A stretch of DNA of 64,000 bases from Hippasteria phrygiana (GCA_037893225.1 JAZGUH010000556.1:1048001-1112000); one strand, 5' to 3'; positions 12,601 to 27,600 are shown, counted from the stretch's first letter. The notes: generated by a model from the sequence alone, not told the origin. Program-made: numbers and translations.

Positions 12601-15600
12601 AGTAAATTCTATATATGATTTTTTTGCTCTTCACCGAAGTACTTTATGAAATTGTGTTCACTCACATCGGTTATAATTTGACAAAATGCGCAAAATCTAT
12701 TCAACACAAATTACTGCACAAGATTCCATCGGGTCTTCTTTGTCGCAAACAGCGACAGCTCAATTGTGATGTGATACTGTAGAGTACCACAATCTGAACA
12801 CCAGAATTTATCAAGCCAATACGGTCGCTCCCTTCACTCACCGTGGGCCTTATGATAGCGCCCTTCACTGTCCCCCGATAGCGGGCTAAAATCTGTCTGC
12901 AAACTCCTGGCCTCCCCTGCCGGCCAGCGCCTAGTGTGTGTATTGCCCTGTATAGTCCCTGTACAAGTATACAAAAAACGTTATCAAAACGCATTCAAAA
13001 TCTTACCGACAGTGATATTTCTATGTTACTATACATTTTGAGGTTCTTCGGAAAACTGTGTCAAAATACCACTTTCTTCGTAACTTTGAAACGGGTTGAC
13101 TCGCCAGAATTTCACTGTGCAATTTTGGGTAAAACTATTACTTAGGCAAGGTGCTAGTGGGAAAACTCAAAGTACACCACCATGGGCGTTGCGAGGGAGG
13201 GAGGTGGGGCACTTGTCCCCTCCCTCGGAAATAACGAAAAAAGTGAGAAAAAAATCAACAAAATAGATAAAAAAGAAGACGAGGTATCATATTACTGGTA
13301 ATTTAATGCACACAACATGGGCATCCGGGGTGTGCAAATGTCCCACCCCCACTCCCCACCCCCCCACCCACCCTAAAAAAAAAATGATAAATTGAAAATA
13401 TGGCAAAGAAAATACAAGGACTTTGGGATTTCCCCCCCCCCCCCCAAAAAAAAATCCTGGCGACGTCCAGTGTTAATTAGACTGCCTCTGTTCATACTTT
13501 GTTAACCAAAAATTGGCCGTCCGGAGAAACGAATATTCAAATATTCCATCGAATATTCAATTATTCATTTCGACTCGGCCCTATATTGCACTCTGACCAT
13601 TCTCAGATGTTGTCTACGCCAGTGGCGGATCTACAGGGGGGGTTTTGGGGGTTTAAACCCCCCCCCCTTGGGCTGAGAAAAAAATAAAAAATAACCAGTG
13701 TCGGGTGTCAAATTCAGCACGTGGGGTGTGTAGGCCAATCACCTCAGGTAAACCCCCCCCCCCCCTTAGTTAAAACCTAGATCCACCCCTGTACGCAACA
13801 CATCTTTGGCTTGCCCACCGAACATCAACATTCCTCCGGAATGCCATCGAGGAAGCAGGGTTGATAAAAAATCATCATTTTTTTTGTAAAAATCAACAAA
13901 ATCAGATTTTGTTTATTTAAATCAGATTTTTTTGATTTAAATCGATTTTTTTGATTTGTTTACCATCGTACCATTGGCATAAAAACATTTGTTTCAAATA
14001 AGTCAATTTAAATGACCATCATTGAAAGTAAAGTATAACCACACACAATTGTTCATGAAATCAGTTCTGAAATCCCTTTCATTGATCATATTCTTTTCTA
14101 GAATACAATCACTGCACCATCACACATATGGTGATGCATGCATCACCATCACACTGCACATTTCTCATCCAAGTTAATAACAGGAACCCCCCTCCTCTCT
14201 ATACACAACCATGGTGGAATAAAACTATTTAATGCAGCCACCATATTTTTTTAACGCACTGTCCTTATTTTGATCCCGTAAAAGTTTTTACGATTTTTGC
14301 GGTGAAAATATTGTCCTTCGGCGTCAGGTTGGGGTGGGGGTGGGGGCATCGGATCGAGGGTGGGGGCAGGGGGGAAGGGGGTCAGATCAGGTTGGGAGAG
14401 TATCAATTGATAGGCGCATTACATGCATCGAGTTATTTAAACTATGTACATATAAGAGCCTATAAGAGAGGAATACTGTGCAGGTACATGTAGTACATTA
14501 CACACACAATGTACTACAGGATATGCATTGTGCACAAGATAAATGTAGTACACTGTTTCAGGAAACTGGCCTTATACATCCCTTTAGAGTGAGTATAAGC
14601 GATTTAAAGTTAATGACAGTCAGGTTTGAATAACATAAACAATTTTTACATTAACAAAATAACAAAAAAATAAAAAATCAAAACGTGATTTTTATTATTG
14701 ATTTTTTTGATTTTTGTCCAGTGATTTAAATCATGATTTAAATCAATGATTTAAATCAAGTGATTTAAATCAAACAACCCTGCTAGGAAGTGAATTATTT
14801 TTTTCCAAACAACATCCAAATGGATGGATTGTTGAGCGCCCTCTACAATACTTTTAATAGACATACGCATATATTATATCATAGGTATTATATAGGTATA
14901 TAATGCATGTCAAAGTATTCCGATTGCTCGGTCGATACGGTGCAAGGCATAGAGATTGGAGATTGTGGGTTCGAAACCTCAACGTTACTGTTTTTTAACC
15001 AGTTCACGCCGGGATTTTTGTTCACGAGCCTGGGTGCCAGACGGGTTGAAGCCTTTATCTGCAGGTAGCACACCCTGATATTTCCGGCCTCGCTCACTGC
15101 AAGACGGTCGCTGACAGATATTTCCGCTGGACCCTTGCCTCGCTGAGTGCGTGTATACACGTCATAACTGGTTAAAGTCCGATTTCATTTTTTTCCCTAA
15201 TTTGCAGCTTTGGAGGATTTTTTAAAAAGGGAAATAAAGTCCGAAATTTCATTAAGTTCGAACTCCTTTCTTTTTTTCTAATTCGTGGCTCTGGAGGATT
15301 CTTTTTTACGGGAAGTAAAGTCCGAAATCTCATAGCATTCACCCCATTCGGATGTCGTTCGGAGAAAAAAATTCGCGTCCAAGACAGCTGCTACCAAATT
15401 ACGTTGTCCAACAGACCACAATTTCCTTACGGTTCACGAGCTTCTCAAAACCCCAACTCGTTTGAATGCTTCTTTTGGGAAGTGGGTCAGGCTGTTTTCA
15501 GAGAGAGTGTTTCTAACATTTAAGCATTCCTTGTTCTACAAAAAAATAAGCAAAGTCCTTTAAGTTTTCTCACCGTCGTTATTGATATTACTTCCAATAG

Positions 15601-18600
15601 CCAACAAGACAAAGTACCGATTGTCGCCGCTGATGTTGTAGAACGTGTCGTCACCTGCCAAGCTTGGCTGCCTTATGAAGGTACAAGTGATCACGTCATT
15701 TTCAGACATCACGGACATCATGGTCACAGTATTCTGGAAATAATTATAGAAAGAACTAGAGTTAAAAAGCTGTTTGCAAGTTAACAACACCTTTGTTGAA
15801 TTTATATCTATATCAAATTATACATGTAGCCAATGCAACGCACGGTATGAGTAAAAAAAAAAAGATGAGTTACCAAAAGATTGCAGAATTGCAAAAAATT
15901 GGGTCATCAGAATTAAAAGAAGACTTTCGAGTTGCAGAGGTCAATTTGGAAAGATGAAAAATCAGGAAAAATCCAGAGCCTGTTTGTTGAGTATTTCAAA
16001 TATAGAACTTGCTGAACCACTGATTTTGGAAGATAAAGTAGTTTTAGGTCTCATAGCTTAAGTACTGAATGACCTTGAATATCCTATATAAACACATGTA
16101 AAATATGATTTTGCAATATAACTCGAGACTGATTCAACAATTTGAGACCACACACTACCTGGAGGTGTTCCAGGAGGTCTATTCCAACATCCAATGTGGT
16201 CAAACCTTTAGATGTAGTGGGTGTTGCACGAATACTTTTAGGGCCGGTCCCTACTCCTTGATTAAAAGGCATTATACTTACATCAGGGATCGTTGCGGAT
16301 TCTGAGTTTGGTCCATCTACATTTTGTACATTCCGTGATCGTCTGACTTCGTTGTTCTTGGTGCAGGCATAGACATCTGCTGGCACCTATCAGCAGAGAA
16401 ACAGTTTGATGGTCTGTCTGAGCACTGTTTGACCACAGGGCTAGCTGTAGCCCTGAAAACCCTCCCTTGTGTAAATTCTTTGAAGTCGTCCTAGATGTGG
16501 ACATGACTGGACAGATGTGGGTTTTGTGTGCATGACTGGAGAACAATTTAAAGTCATTTAAAAAAGTGGCATTGTACAGTACGCGCGCATGCTCAGAACT
16601 GCACGCGCATGCTCAGAACTGCGCGCGCATGCTCACAACTGCGCGCGCATGCTCAGAAGTAGCAAAAAGGACCGGTATGTCTCAAAAGAATCTCAAAAGT
16701 TTCCCGTTACATAACATTCCTGTTCTGTCTGAAAGACTTGAATAACTTCCTCTTGATCTGGTCAAGTTTTCTTAAATTCCAACACTGGCTTCGCCCATTC
16801 GGAATCAGCTCTAGAAATTGTTTCACAATCTTGGACAAGAATGTGTCCAAGGTTGTTGATTGGCTGATAGCCGATGACAGCCTCCGCAAAACGATTGTCT
16901 GTCCGAGACCTTTGAAAGGCACAATAGACGCCTGCTGATTGGTAAAAATCTGAAGGTCAAAAGGCAGTCATTTTGAATAATTAACTGCAGAATCTGTACG
17001 CAAATAAAGACGTTCACTCTGCACCCATACCTTCCCATCCCCCTCCTACCAAAGTAAGAATGCTTTTGGAATGTAAACAGGAAATCAAAACAACACTAAA
17101 TGACCAAACTTACCATCATTCTACCCGACACAGCTTCCGGCCTGAGCCCCACTGCTACATAACCTGTAGCTTGCCCCCTCAGGGAAAAGCGACTCTGACC
17201 ATCTGCGAGTGTTTCCCAGGTCACGTAGGCCATGCAGTCATCGCCCATGCAATCCATTGGTTGTTTAAAGCAGCCTTTTGTCATGCCACACCCTTGAAGC
17301 TGCATGGTGGAATATACAAAGTGTACAGTGATCTGGGGACAATTTCACAGAGCAGGTAAGCATACAAAATTGCTCAGCACAAACAAAAACATGCCTGGAA
17401 ATTTTTTTTATACAGGGTGTCCCAAAAGAAATATGTCCAGGCCAAACCAGTCAACCTCAGAATCTAGATTTCGACAGATCCTGATGCAGGAACTTCTTAC
17501 ATGAAAAATAGTCTTTATTTCATCAAAATCAGTCAAGCCAATCAGAAGTTATGTCATTTTTTGTGCAGCAAGGTCAGCCATATTTTAGGTTGCCAACCCT
17601 ACCACCCTTACTGTTTTCCTGGGTCCAGATCTAAACAGAGGAATTATTCAAATTTTCAGACCTATAGACCCAGACGGGGTAACTTCCACCATTAAATGTA
17701 CGGTTGTAGTTGTCTGCGCCAAGTAACGACATCTCAGTGTTTGCCAAGTGGGCGCATGCTGAAAGATTACCACTTCGTCGTGTATGGTTTTTCCAATGAA
17801 ATGTACATTGCACTTGCATGCTCATTTCGAGGATTACATGCATTTTGACTTCGTATTAGGGATCTTAAAGGATCTCAAAAGAAACCATTGCTGTTTGAAA
17901 AAAGTAGTTTTGATGTGTCACAAAAACAGGCAGAAGTTGACATGACTTTTATAAGTTGTACGTACTGAGATGCCTGCCTTGATACCACAGTGTGTTAGTA
18001 CAGGTACAGGTATGCTACGACTGGCTGCACGAATGCAATGAGGTAAACACAGTGTGGCATCTTTACGTTGCAGGTCTACTTGGTCTGAGATCACCTTAAA
18101 GGCAGTATACACCATTTGCTTTTGCTGTAATTTTCAGAAATAAATGGATTTGGGGGTTAGTATTTTATAGCGTGCTAGCAAATACTGTAACACTGACCTG
18201 TTTAAAGTTTGTGTGCAAAGATGCTGGGGAAACAGAGAGAACAAAAATTATGTTCCAGTAGTCTGGTTCCTTGAGCATACTTTAGACAAAACTGAGCAAT
18301 TTATAGATGTCAGGGAATTATCGGGTCGGGGAACTAGACTATTTCCAACGATTGTCGGCCGACAATCTTTGTAAACCGATATAAATTTCCACTTTTCTTG
18401 AAAATGACAGCACACCAGGTGCCACGAGCTCACAGGATGCTTGAGACTGCTATTTACTTACAGTCTAGTATTGTTTTTCATACTAATTCAGTAGTATTGA
18501 TTTTTGACGTTTGCAAATGATATATACGACCTTTAAGCTTTGCAGTGTGCACACGTGCAAACATCACCTTGGCAACAAGTGGATATTCCTGAAATCTCTT

Positions 18601-21600
18601 CCACTCCAGAGGGGAGCATACACGGCACATTTTAGTGCTCCTTGCTGCAATCAATCTCAATCTGTGTCCTTGCTCTATAATTGCAGCAAAGTGTATTGCT
18701 CAAGGACACACATACTGTACTGTAGGGTTTCAATCCATATCACACGTGAGTCTGGCATCCCATGTGTCACTACCATATCATGATTGGTTTTTGTAAAGAC
18801 TCCAGCCCAAACTTGAGGGATTTAATAAAGAGTTTTAAAACATATGGAAACAATTACTTTGCTGTCCCTTGATGGGGGCGGGCTAAAATCCGGCGGGCTA
18901 AAATCTGCCTGCAAACTCCTTGCCTCCCCTGCCGGCCAGCGCCTAGTGTGTGTATTGCCCAGTATAGTCCCTGTACAAGTATACAACAAACTTCATCAAA
19001 ACGCATTCAAAATCTTACCGACAGTGATATTTCTATGTTACTATACATTTTGAGGTTCTTCGGAAAACTGTGTCGAAATACCACTTTCTTCGTAACTTTG
19101 AAACGGGTTGACTCGCCAGAATTTCACTGTGCAATTTGGGGTCAAACTATTACTTAGGCAAGGTGCTAGTGGGAAAACTCAAAGTACACCACCATGGGCG
19201 TTGCGAGGGAGGGAGGTGGGGCACTTGTCCCCTCCCTCGGAAATAACGAAAAAAGTGAGAAAAAAATCAACAAAATAGATAAAAAAGAAGACGAGGTATC
19301 ATATTACTGGTAATTTAATGCACACAACATGGGCATCCGGGGTGTGCAAATGTCCCACCCCCACTCCCCACCCCCCCACCCACCCTAAACAAAAAATGAT
19401 AAATTGAAAATATGGCAAAGAAAATACAAGGACTTTGGGATTTTGCGCCCCCCCCCCCCCCCCCCCAAAAAAAAATCCTGGCGACGTCCAGTGTTAATTA
19501 GACTGCCTCTGTTCATACTTTGTTAACCAAAAATTGGCCGTCCGGAGAAACGAATATTCAAATATTCCATCGAATATTCAATTATTCATTTCGACTCGGC
19601 CCTATATTGCACTCTGACCATTCTCAGATGTTGTCTACGCCAGTGGCGGATCTACAGGGGGGGTTTTGGGGGTTTAAACCCCCCCCTTGGGCTGAGAAAA
19701 AAATAAAAAATAACCAGTGTCGGGTGTCGAAAATTCAGCACGTGGGGTGTGTAGGCCAATCACCTCAGGTAAACCCCCCGCCCCCCTTAGTTAAAACCTA
19801 GATCCACCCCTGTACGCAACACATCTTTGGCTTGCCCACCGAACATCAACATTCCTCCGGAATGCCATCGAGGAAGCAGGGTTGATAAAAAATCATCATT
19901 TTTTTTGTAAAAATCAACAAAATCAGATTTTGTTTATTTAAATCAGATTTTTTTGATTTAAATCGATTTTTTTGATTTGTTTACCATCGTACCATTGGCA
20001 TAAAAACATTTGTTTCAAATAAGTCAATTTAAATGACCATCATTGAAAGTAAAGTATAACCACACACAATTGTTCATGAAATCAGTTCTGAAATCCCTTT
20101 CATTGATCATATTCTTTTCTAGAATACAATCACTGCACCATCACACATATGGTGATGCATGCATCACCATCACACTGCACATTTCTCATCCAAGTTAATA
20201 ACAGGAACCCCCCTCCTCTCTATACACAACCATGGTGGAATAAAACTATTTAATGCAGCCACCATATTTTTTTAACGCACTGTCCTTATTTTGATCCCGT
20301 AAAAGTTTTTACGATTTTTGCGGTGAAAATATTGTCCTTCGGCGTCAGGTTGGGGTGGGGGTGGGGGCATCGGATCGAGGGTGGGGGCAGGGGGGAAGGG
20401 GGTCAGATCAGGTTGGGAGAGTATCAATTGATAGGCGCATTACATGCATCGAGTTATTTAAACTATGTACATATAAGAGCCTATAAGAGAGGAATACTGT
20501 GCAGGTACATGTAGTACATTACACACACAATGTACTACAGGATATGCATTGTGCACAAGATAAATGTAGTACACTGTTTCAGGAAACTGGCCTTATACAT
20601 CCCTTTAGAGTGAGTATAAGCGATTTAAAGTTAATGACAGTCAGGTTTGAATAACATAAACAATTTTTACATTAACAAAATAACAAAAAAATAAAAAATC
20701 AAAACGTGATTTTTATTATTGATTTTTTTGATTTTTGTCCAGTGATTTAAATCATGATTTAAATCAATGATTTAAATCAAGTGATTTAAATCAAACAACC
20801 CTGCTAGGAAGTGAATTATTTTTTTCCAAACAACATCCAAATGGATGGATTGTTGAGCGCCCTCTACAATACTTTTAATAGACATACGCATATATTATAT
20901 CATAGGTATTATATAGGTATATAATGCATGTCAAAGTATTCCGATTGCTCGGTCGATACGGTGCAAGGCATAGAGATTGGAGATTGTGGGTTCGAAACCT
21001 CAACGTTACTGTTTTTTAACCAGTTCACGCCGGGATTTTTGTTCACGAGCCTGGGTGCCAGACGGGTTGAAGCCTTTATCTGCAGGTAGCACACCCTGAT
21101 ATTTCCGACCTCGCTCACTGCAAGACGGTCGCTGACAGATATTTCCGCTGGACCCTTGCCTCGCTGAGTGCGTGTATACACGTCATAACTGGTTAAAGTC
21201 CGATTTCATTTTTTTCCCTAATTTGCAGCTTTGGAGGATTTTTTAAAAAGGGAAATAAAGTCCGAAATTTCATTAAGTTCGAACTCCTTTCTTTTTTTCT
21301 AATTCGTGGCTCTGGAGGATTCTTTTTTACGGGAAGTAAAGTCCGAAATCTCATAGCATTCACCCCATTCGGATGTCGTTCGGAGAAAAAAATTCGCGTC
21401 CAAGACAGCTGCTACCAAATTACGTTGTCCAACAGACCACAATTTCCTTACGGTTCACGAGCTTCTCAAAACCCCAACTCGTTTGAATGCTTCTTTTGGG
21501 AAGTGGGTCAGGCTGTTTTCAGAGAGAGTGTTTCTAACATTTAAGCATTCCTTGTTCTACAAAAAAATAAGCAAAGTCCTTTAAGTTTTCTCACCGTCGT

Positions 21601-24600
21601 TATTGATATTACTTCCAATAGCCAACAAGACAAAGTACCGATTGTCGCCGCTGATGTTGTAGAACGTGTCGTCACCTGCCAAGCTTGGCTGCCTTATGAA
21701 GGTACAAGTGATCACGTCATTTTCAGACATCACGGACATCATGGTCACAGTATTCTGGAAATAATTATAGAAAGAACTAGAGTTAAAAAGCTGTTTGCAA
21801 GTTAACAACACCTTTGTTGAATTTATATCTATATCAAATTATACATGTAGCCAATGCAACGAACGGTATGAGTAAAAAAAAAAAGATGAGTTACCAAAAG
21901 ATTGCAGAATTGCAAAAAATTGGGTCATCAGAATTAAAAGAAGACTTTCGAGTTGCAGAGGTCATTTTGGAAAGATGAAAAATCAGGAAAAATCCAGAGC
22001 CTGTTTGTTGAGTATTTCAAATATAGAACTTGCTGAACCACTGATTTTGGAAGATAAAGTAGTTTTAGGTCTCATAGCTTAAGTACTGAATGACCTTGAA
22101 TATCCTATATAAACACATGTAAAATATGATTTTGCAATATAACTCGAGACTGATTCAACAATTTGAGACCACACACTACCTGGAGGTGTTCCAGGAGGTC
22201 TATTGCAACATCCAATGTGGTCAAACCTTTAGATGTAGTGGGTGTTGCACGAATACTTTCTCGGCCGGTCCCTACTCCTTGATTAAAAGGCATTATACTT
22301 ACATCAGGGATCGTTGCGGGTTGTGAGTTTGGTACATCTACATTCCGTGATCGTCTGACCTCGTTGTTCTTGGTGCAGGCATAGACATCTGCTGGCACCT
22401 ATGAGCAGAGAAACAGTTTGATGGTCTGTCTGAGCAATGTTTGACCACAGGGCTAGCTGTAGCCCTGAAAACCCTCCCTTGTGTAAATTCTTTGAAGTCG
22501 TCCTAGATGTGGACATGACTGGACAGATGTGGGTTTTGTGTGCATGACTGGAGAACAATTTAAAGTCATTTAAAAAAGTGGCATTGTACAGTGCGCGCGC
22601 GTGCTCAGAACTGCGCGCGCGTGCTCAGAACTGCGCGCGCGTGCTCACAACTGCGCGCGCATGCTCACAACTGCGCGCGCATGCTCACAACTGCGCGCGC
22701 ATGCTCACAACTGCGCGCGCATGCTCAGAAGTAGCAAAAAGGACCAGTATGTCTCAAAAGAATCTAAAAAGTCTCCCGTTACATAACATTCCTGTTCTGT
22801 CTGAAAGACTTGAATAACTTCCTCTTGATCTGGTCAAGTTTTCTTAAATTCCAACACTGGCTTCGCCCATTCGGAATCAGCTCTAGAAATTGTTTCACAA
22901 TCTTGGACAAGAATGTGTCCAAGGTTGTTGATTGGCTGATAGCCGATGACAGCCTCCGCAAAACGATTGTTTGTCCGAGACCTTTGAAAGGCACAATAGA
23001 CACCCGCTGATTGGTAAAAATCTGAAGGTCAAAAGGCAGTCATTTTGAATAATTAACTGCAGAATCTGTACGCAAATATAGACGTTCTCTGCACCCATAC
23101 CTTCCCATCCCCCTCCTACCAAAGTAAGAATGCTTTTGGAATGTAAACAGGAAATCGAAACAACACTATTAAAATGACCAAACTTACCATCTTTCTACCC
23201 GACACAGCTTCCGGCCTGAGCCCCACTGCTACATAACCTGTAGCTTGCCCCCTCAGGGAAAAGCGACTCTGACCATCTGCAAGCGTTTCCCAGGTCACGT
23301 AGGCCATGCAGTCATTGCCCATGCAATCCATTGGTTGTTTAAAGCAGCCTTTTGTCATGCCACACCCTTGAAGCTGCATGGTGGAATATACAAAGTGTAC
23401 AGTAATCTGGGGACAATTTCACAGAGCAGGTAAGGTAAGCATTCAAAATTGCTCAGCATGAAGAAAAAAACGTGCTTGGTAAAAAATATATGTACAAGTC
23501 CGTTACTCGCCAAAACTCTTTGTGATTTTCACAGTGATTAAAACCCTAACCCTCCAGGGTATTTTGGCTAGAAACCCTGCCAAACGCATCAGATTGCATA
23601 CTTTGTCCCATTGACTTGTGTGCAGAGTGCAGCAAGGTCAAACTGTCACCACAGATGGACTGTGCTGCGTCTGGCAGGGTTAGGGTTAAACCACAGCTGA
23701 ATAGCAGTCACAAGGAATATGCATCACATGAACATTTGGTTGGTAGTCCTGTATTTACCAAGGAAGACTTTTCATGCTAATGATTTGGACGCAGATTACC
23801 AGACTGTTAACCCTCCTACTGTTGTAACTATCATAACCAATCAAAAAACCTAAGCCCTTCCTCTCCAACAGCCTGTGTTTCAACCTGAAACTCGATAGGT
23901 TTTGATGGGTAGGGTAGTTGCCTCCATTTTGGCACCGAGAGAGGGAGGGTTAATTTGACTGTACCTCAGTGAGAGCTTCATTCAAATTAGTCAAGTTATT
24001 ATCAGGTGCCAAGTGATAATTTTGCTGTGTATCAGCGTGTGCAAGGGGATATCACATTTAAACAAATTATTTTTTTATAGAAGTCACCCAATACAAGGCC
24101 AAAAGCCACTTTTGGTAAAGGGCTACACACAGGGGGTGGGGTTGGCCAACATTTTAGGTTGCCAGCCCGACCACCCTTACAGTTTTCCTGGGTCCAGATC
24201 TAAATTCCACCATTAAATGTACGGTTGTAGTGGTCTGTGCCAAGTAACGGCATCACAGTGTTTGCCAAGTGGGCGCATGCTGAAAGATTACCACTTCGTC
24301 GTGTATGGTTTTTCCAATGAAATGTACATTCATGAAGTTGATATTTCAAAAAAATATAAGGCCGGTGGTAAATGACTTAGAAGGCATTATGTACTGTCTA
24401 GATAAACTGCTATCATGCCGGAAAAAATACAAATAAAACCACACAATGACTCAGTTCACTGAAATCATTATTTGGATCTAAATTTGACCTAAATTTGAAC
24501 AGGTAGGTTACTGAATTTTTCACCAGCCCAACAGACAACCAAGGAAGCAAGTGGATTGATTTAGTACTATTTCAAGGCCTGTTCAGGGCTGCCTTTATTG

Positions 24601-27600
24601 TGTCAATCCAACACATTGATAAGCTTTCACTGAATAACACTCATCTTTAGTTTTCCCGGATCGATGTTAAAGGCCAATAAAATGTGCCTTTAAAACTACC
24701 CCAAGCCTTACAAACTCCAACAGCAGGTTGTGTTGAATTTTGATGGGTTCAGGACTGTAGCGCCTTGGCACCTTTACATTACATGCAGCTATGATGCCCC
24801 AATTATTAAGTCCAAAGAATGCGCCATACTGCAGTGTTGGATTTTGACAGGTTGAGAACACTTTCTAGTAAAAATGCCCAGGGAGTTAGGGTTAATACCA
24901 TTCTTTCACTCTCTCTCTCTCTTTCACCAAGCCATGGAACATGAGATCAAAAAGTTGGCATGGCATATGAGGATGAAGATTAGGCCAACAAAAACATTTT
25001 TTGGGTTGTCCTCGACCGCCCGCCCCTATTTTTCTGCCCGTGCCAAAACAAATTTATTTTTCAAAACATTTTTTTGGTTGTCCTTGACCGCCCGCCCCTA
25101 TTTTTCTGCCCGTGCCAAAACAAATTTATTTTTCAAAATATTTTTTTTTCAATTTTATCCCAAAACTCGAATTGATTTCGCTGGTTGATTCCTTCCAATC
25201 TCATTTCCATCTTTATTTTGATATTTGTAATGCACAAACACGACCCTACCTTTTACTCCAGAGTTTGAAAGTTCATATTCTAGTATCACTCAGTGTGTGA
25301 CTTCACACAATAAATATCTCGATGGAAATACACGTGATGCAGCGTGGCCACTCATCAAATTTAAAATTCCCAAGATTCATCCAGTAAAATTCCCAAGAAT
25401 TCCCAAGGCGATGTGAAAACACTGTGCAAAGGGCATCAGAATAAGCACTTTGCGCATGTACCATCCATATTTTTCCCACCAAAATTCCCAAGATCTTGGG
25501 AAAAATCCCAAGGAGTGGCCACAGTGCACACATATATAATGCAGGAGGCTAAAAATGTTATGAAAATCGCTTTTTGAGGAATAAACTTATGAAAAAATAA
25601 AATCTCAACATTTTTCTAATATATTCTTTAATCACTATATATTTTAATATTTCGTTTGGCATTTTTTTGTTGTATATTTACACAAACGATGAAATAATAA
25701 ATATTCAAAAAAACAAATGCATCAACTGAACGTGTATATGCACAGGGGAAGTCAAGATGGCGTCTTTAATACACGCTCAGCATTCATTGCAAACTGGGTG
25801 TAAAAGTCTTGTTTGATTGTATGTGCAGTGTGGCTACCACATCAAAACTTCGTGAGGTTTTTTGGTCGAATGTTGAGCCAGCTCAAATACAGCTGAAACA
25901 CACAAAGGTCACGTCCACCAAAAAGTGGTCCATGAGCCCCAGGAGATAGTGTCAGCACTGATGGCAACATGTATGTGTTGTTCGGCGGCCATCGCTGAAG
26001 AGGCAGCCGTATTACGTATATTAAACTGTTTATCGGCCTAACAACATTTGTGTGTTTGTTTTACTTTGTGTATGGTTTAAAGTTGGACTTCCGGGGAATG
26101 TAAAAAACTGGCGAAGGGGTGTGGAGGACCACGCATGCAGATGAAAGGAATCCAGCCGGGAAATGTCAATGCCAAGCGCACAGAGTCATAATTCCAAAAA
26201 CCTCACACACGTAAGGGGTTAACCCTTTCCTTACTAATGTGGAGTTCACTCAACAAGGAAACCACACAATTGTGCAACTTTACACACAACATTTTCCATT
26301 TGAATCAACTCTCCAGGCTGAAATCTGTGGTTGAAAGTACAACCATTCAGGCAAACAATCAGCTGCTTTTTCTGCATGAGTTGTTTATCCTTCATTGGAC
26401 AAAGAATGTGGTACGCACTGGGGGAGAATAAGCTAAACAGCAATTTGGTACTGTAAGGGTTAAAGTTAGAAATGTCAAGCCTTAAAGGGGAAAACCGCCT
26501 TTAATTGATGATTTGGGGATATAAAAAGTGCTCTTATCAGTAAACTGATTGTTGGAGACTGGACAGATTTTCAAAACGTAAGCTTGGATACCAATTGTCA
26601 AATGGGTCATTCCAAATAAAAATACCATAAAAGTGAAAATTACAAATTCAATCGATTGCTATGAAATTGGTGTTTGCAATATAGCCAGTTCAGTATTTCA
26701 ACTGCGCATGTGCATTTTCATTGTTGTACTCAAACAGGCCTCGTAAAAGTGGCATTCAGCCTCGTCCGCGATGTATAAAAGAAAATATAACATTGTGCAG
26801 CTGCGCACCGTTTCGTGAAATGGATCGCAAGGATGTTGCGCAGCTGCGCAATATTTTAATAGCGCAAGTCCTACGCCATGGCATAAGTTACGCACTGTTT
26901 CGTGAAATCGGCTGCTGATGTTTCCCACAAACCTCCTTGTTTTGCCTTGAATTTTTGTAATGTTTTCAAGCTCCCAAAAGAAATTACATGTAGTTGCCTC
27001 AAAAACATGTGCATGTCGCAAATAAAAATGATGAGCAATACCTCTTCCCCCCCCTCCCCCGAGTGCTGCAACAGCGCAATAACTCTTGGCAGTACCAATC
27101 TAAATGTTACCAGCAGAAAAAAAAACCTAATACATTTAGTTGTTCAAGGGAAAAATTAAATTAAAATGTCTTTTTATGCAAATCACCCATCACAAGGCCA
27201 AAGGCCACTCGACGTGTGGGCTACAGAGGAAAGTGTGGAAGAACCAGCCCCTCACACCGAAACAAGACAGGATAATCTGATCTCTTCACAGTATGAATAG
27301 GGTCGGGATGGGAATCTAGTCCACTGCAAGGCATTAATAATGCCTCTACCCATATTAAGCGTAGAAGTGCTATAGCCCAGGACTGGGCTCGAACCCACAA
27401 CTTCCAGAATTACCCACCGACAATGAATTTAATGCTCCAAACTACTAGGCCATGGCAATTCCACATTATTTGTTGAAATTCAGGGATTTTGTGCTCATTT
27501 TCAGGATTCTGTGCTCTTGGTCATGCCTGGCGCGTCCCAGTGCCGTCCTTCTATTTTCGATCTAATGTTTCGTCTTTTGTCGATTACTACTTACGTCTTG

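Larger units (their letters stand above)
12881..17830. repeat. Tandem genomic duplication, copy 1 (gene A DOMON module 2)
   Basis: Nearly identical, in the same orientation, to 18893-24331, at an offset of about 6.01-6.07 kb across the exons. Carries module 2 exons 6-8 and most of exon 9. Differences are mainly poly-C length, minisatellite copy number and later insertions. Both copies carry the same internal MITEs, which therefore predate the duplication. Confidence 0.9.
18893..24331. repeat. Tandem genomic duplication, copy 2 (gene A DOMON module 1)
   Basis: Partner of 12881-17830. It is longer at the right side because it contains the TTAA-flanked MITEs at 23544-23685 and 23811-23949 that the partner lacks. 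Its left boundary falls inside exon 5 (18858-18970). Confidence 0.9.

Noticed and set aside
13170..13215. RNAH before a GT on the minus strand, first considered as the KAH exon
   Set aside because: The exon at 12842-12958 gives a true KAH end in the right phase with DOMON homology before it.
15370..15500. Possible extra exon between gene A exons 8 and 9
   Set aside because: In the phase required it hits a stop at once.
22578..22817. Frames with RACSQLRAHAHN repeats
   Set aside because: Translation of the 20-bp intronic minisatellite.
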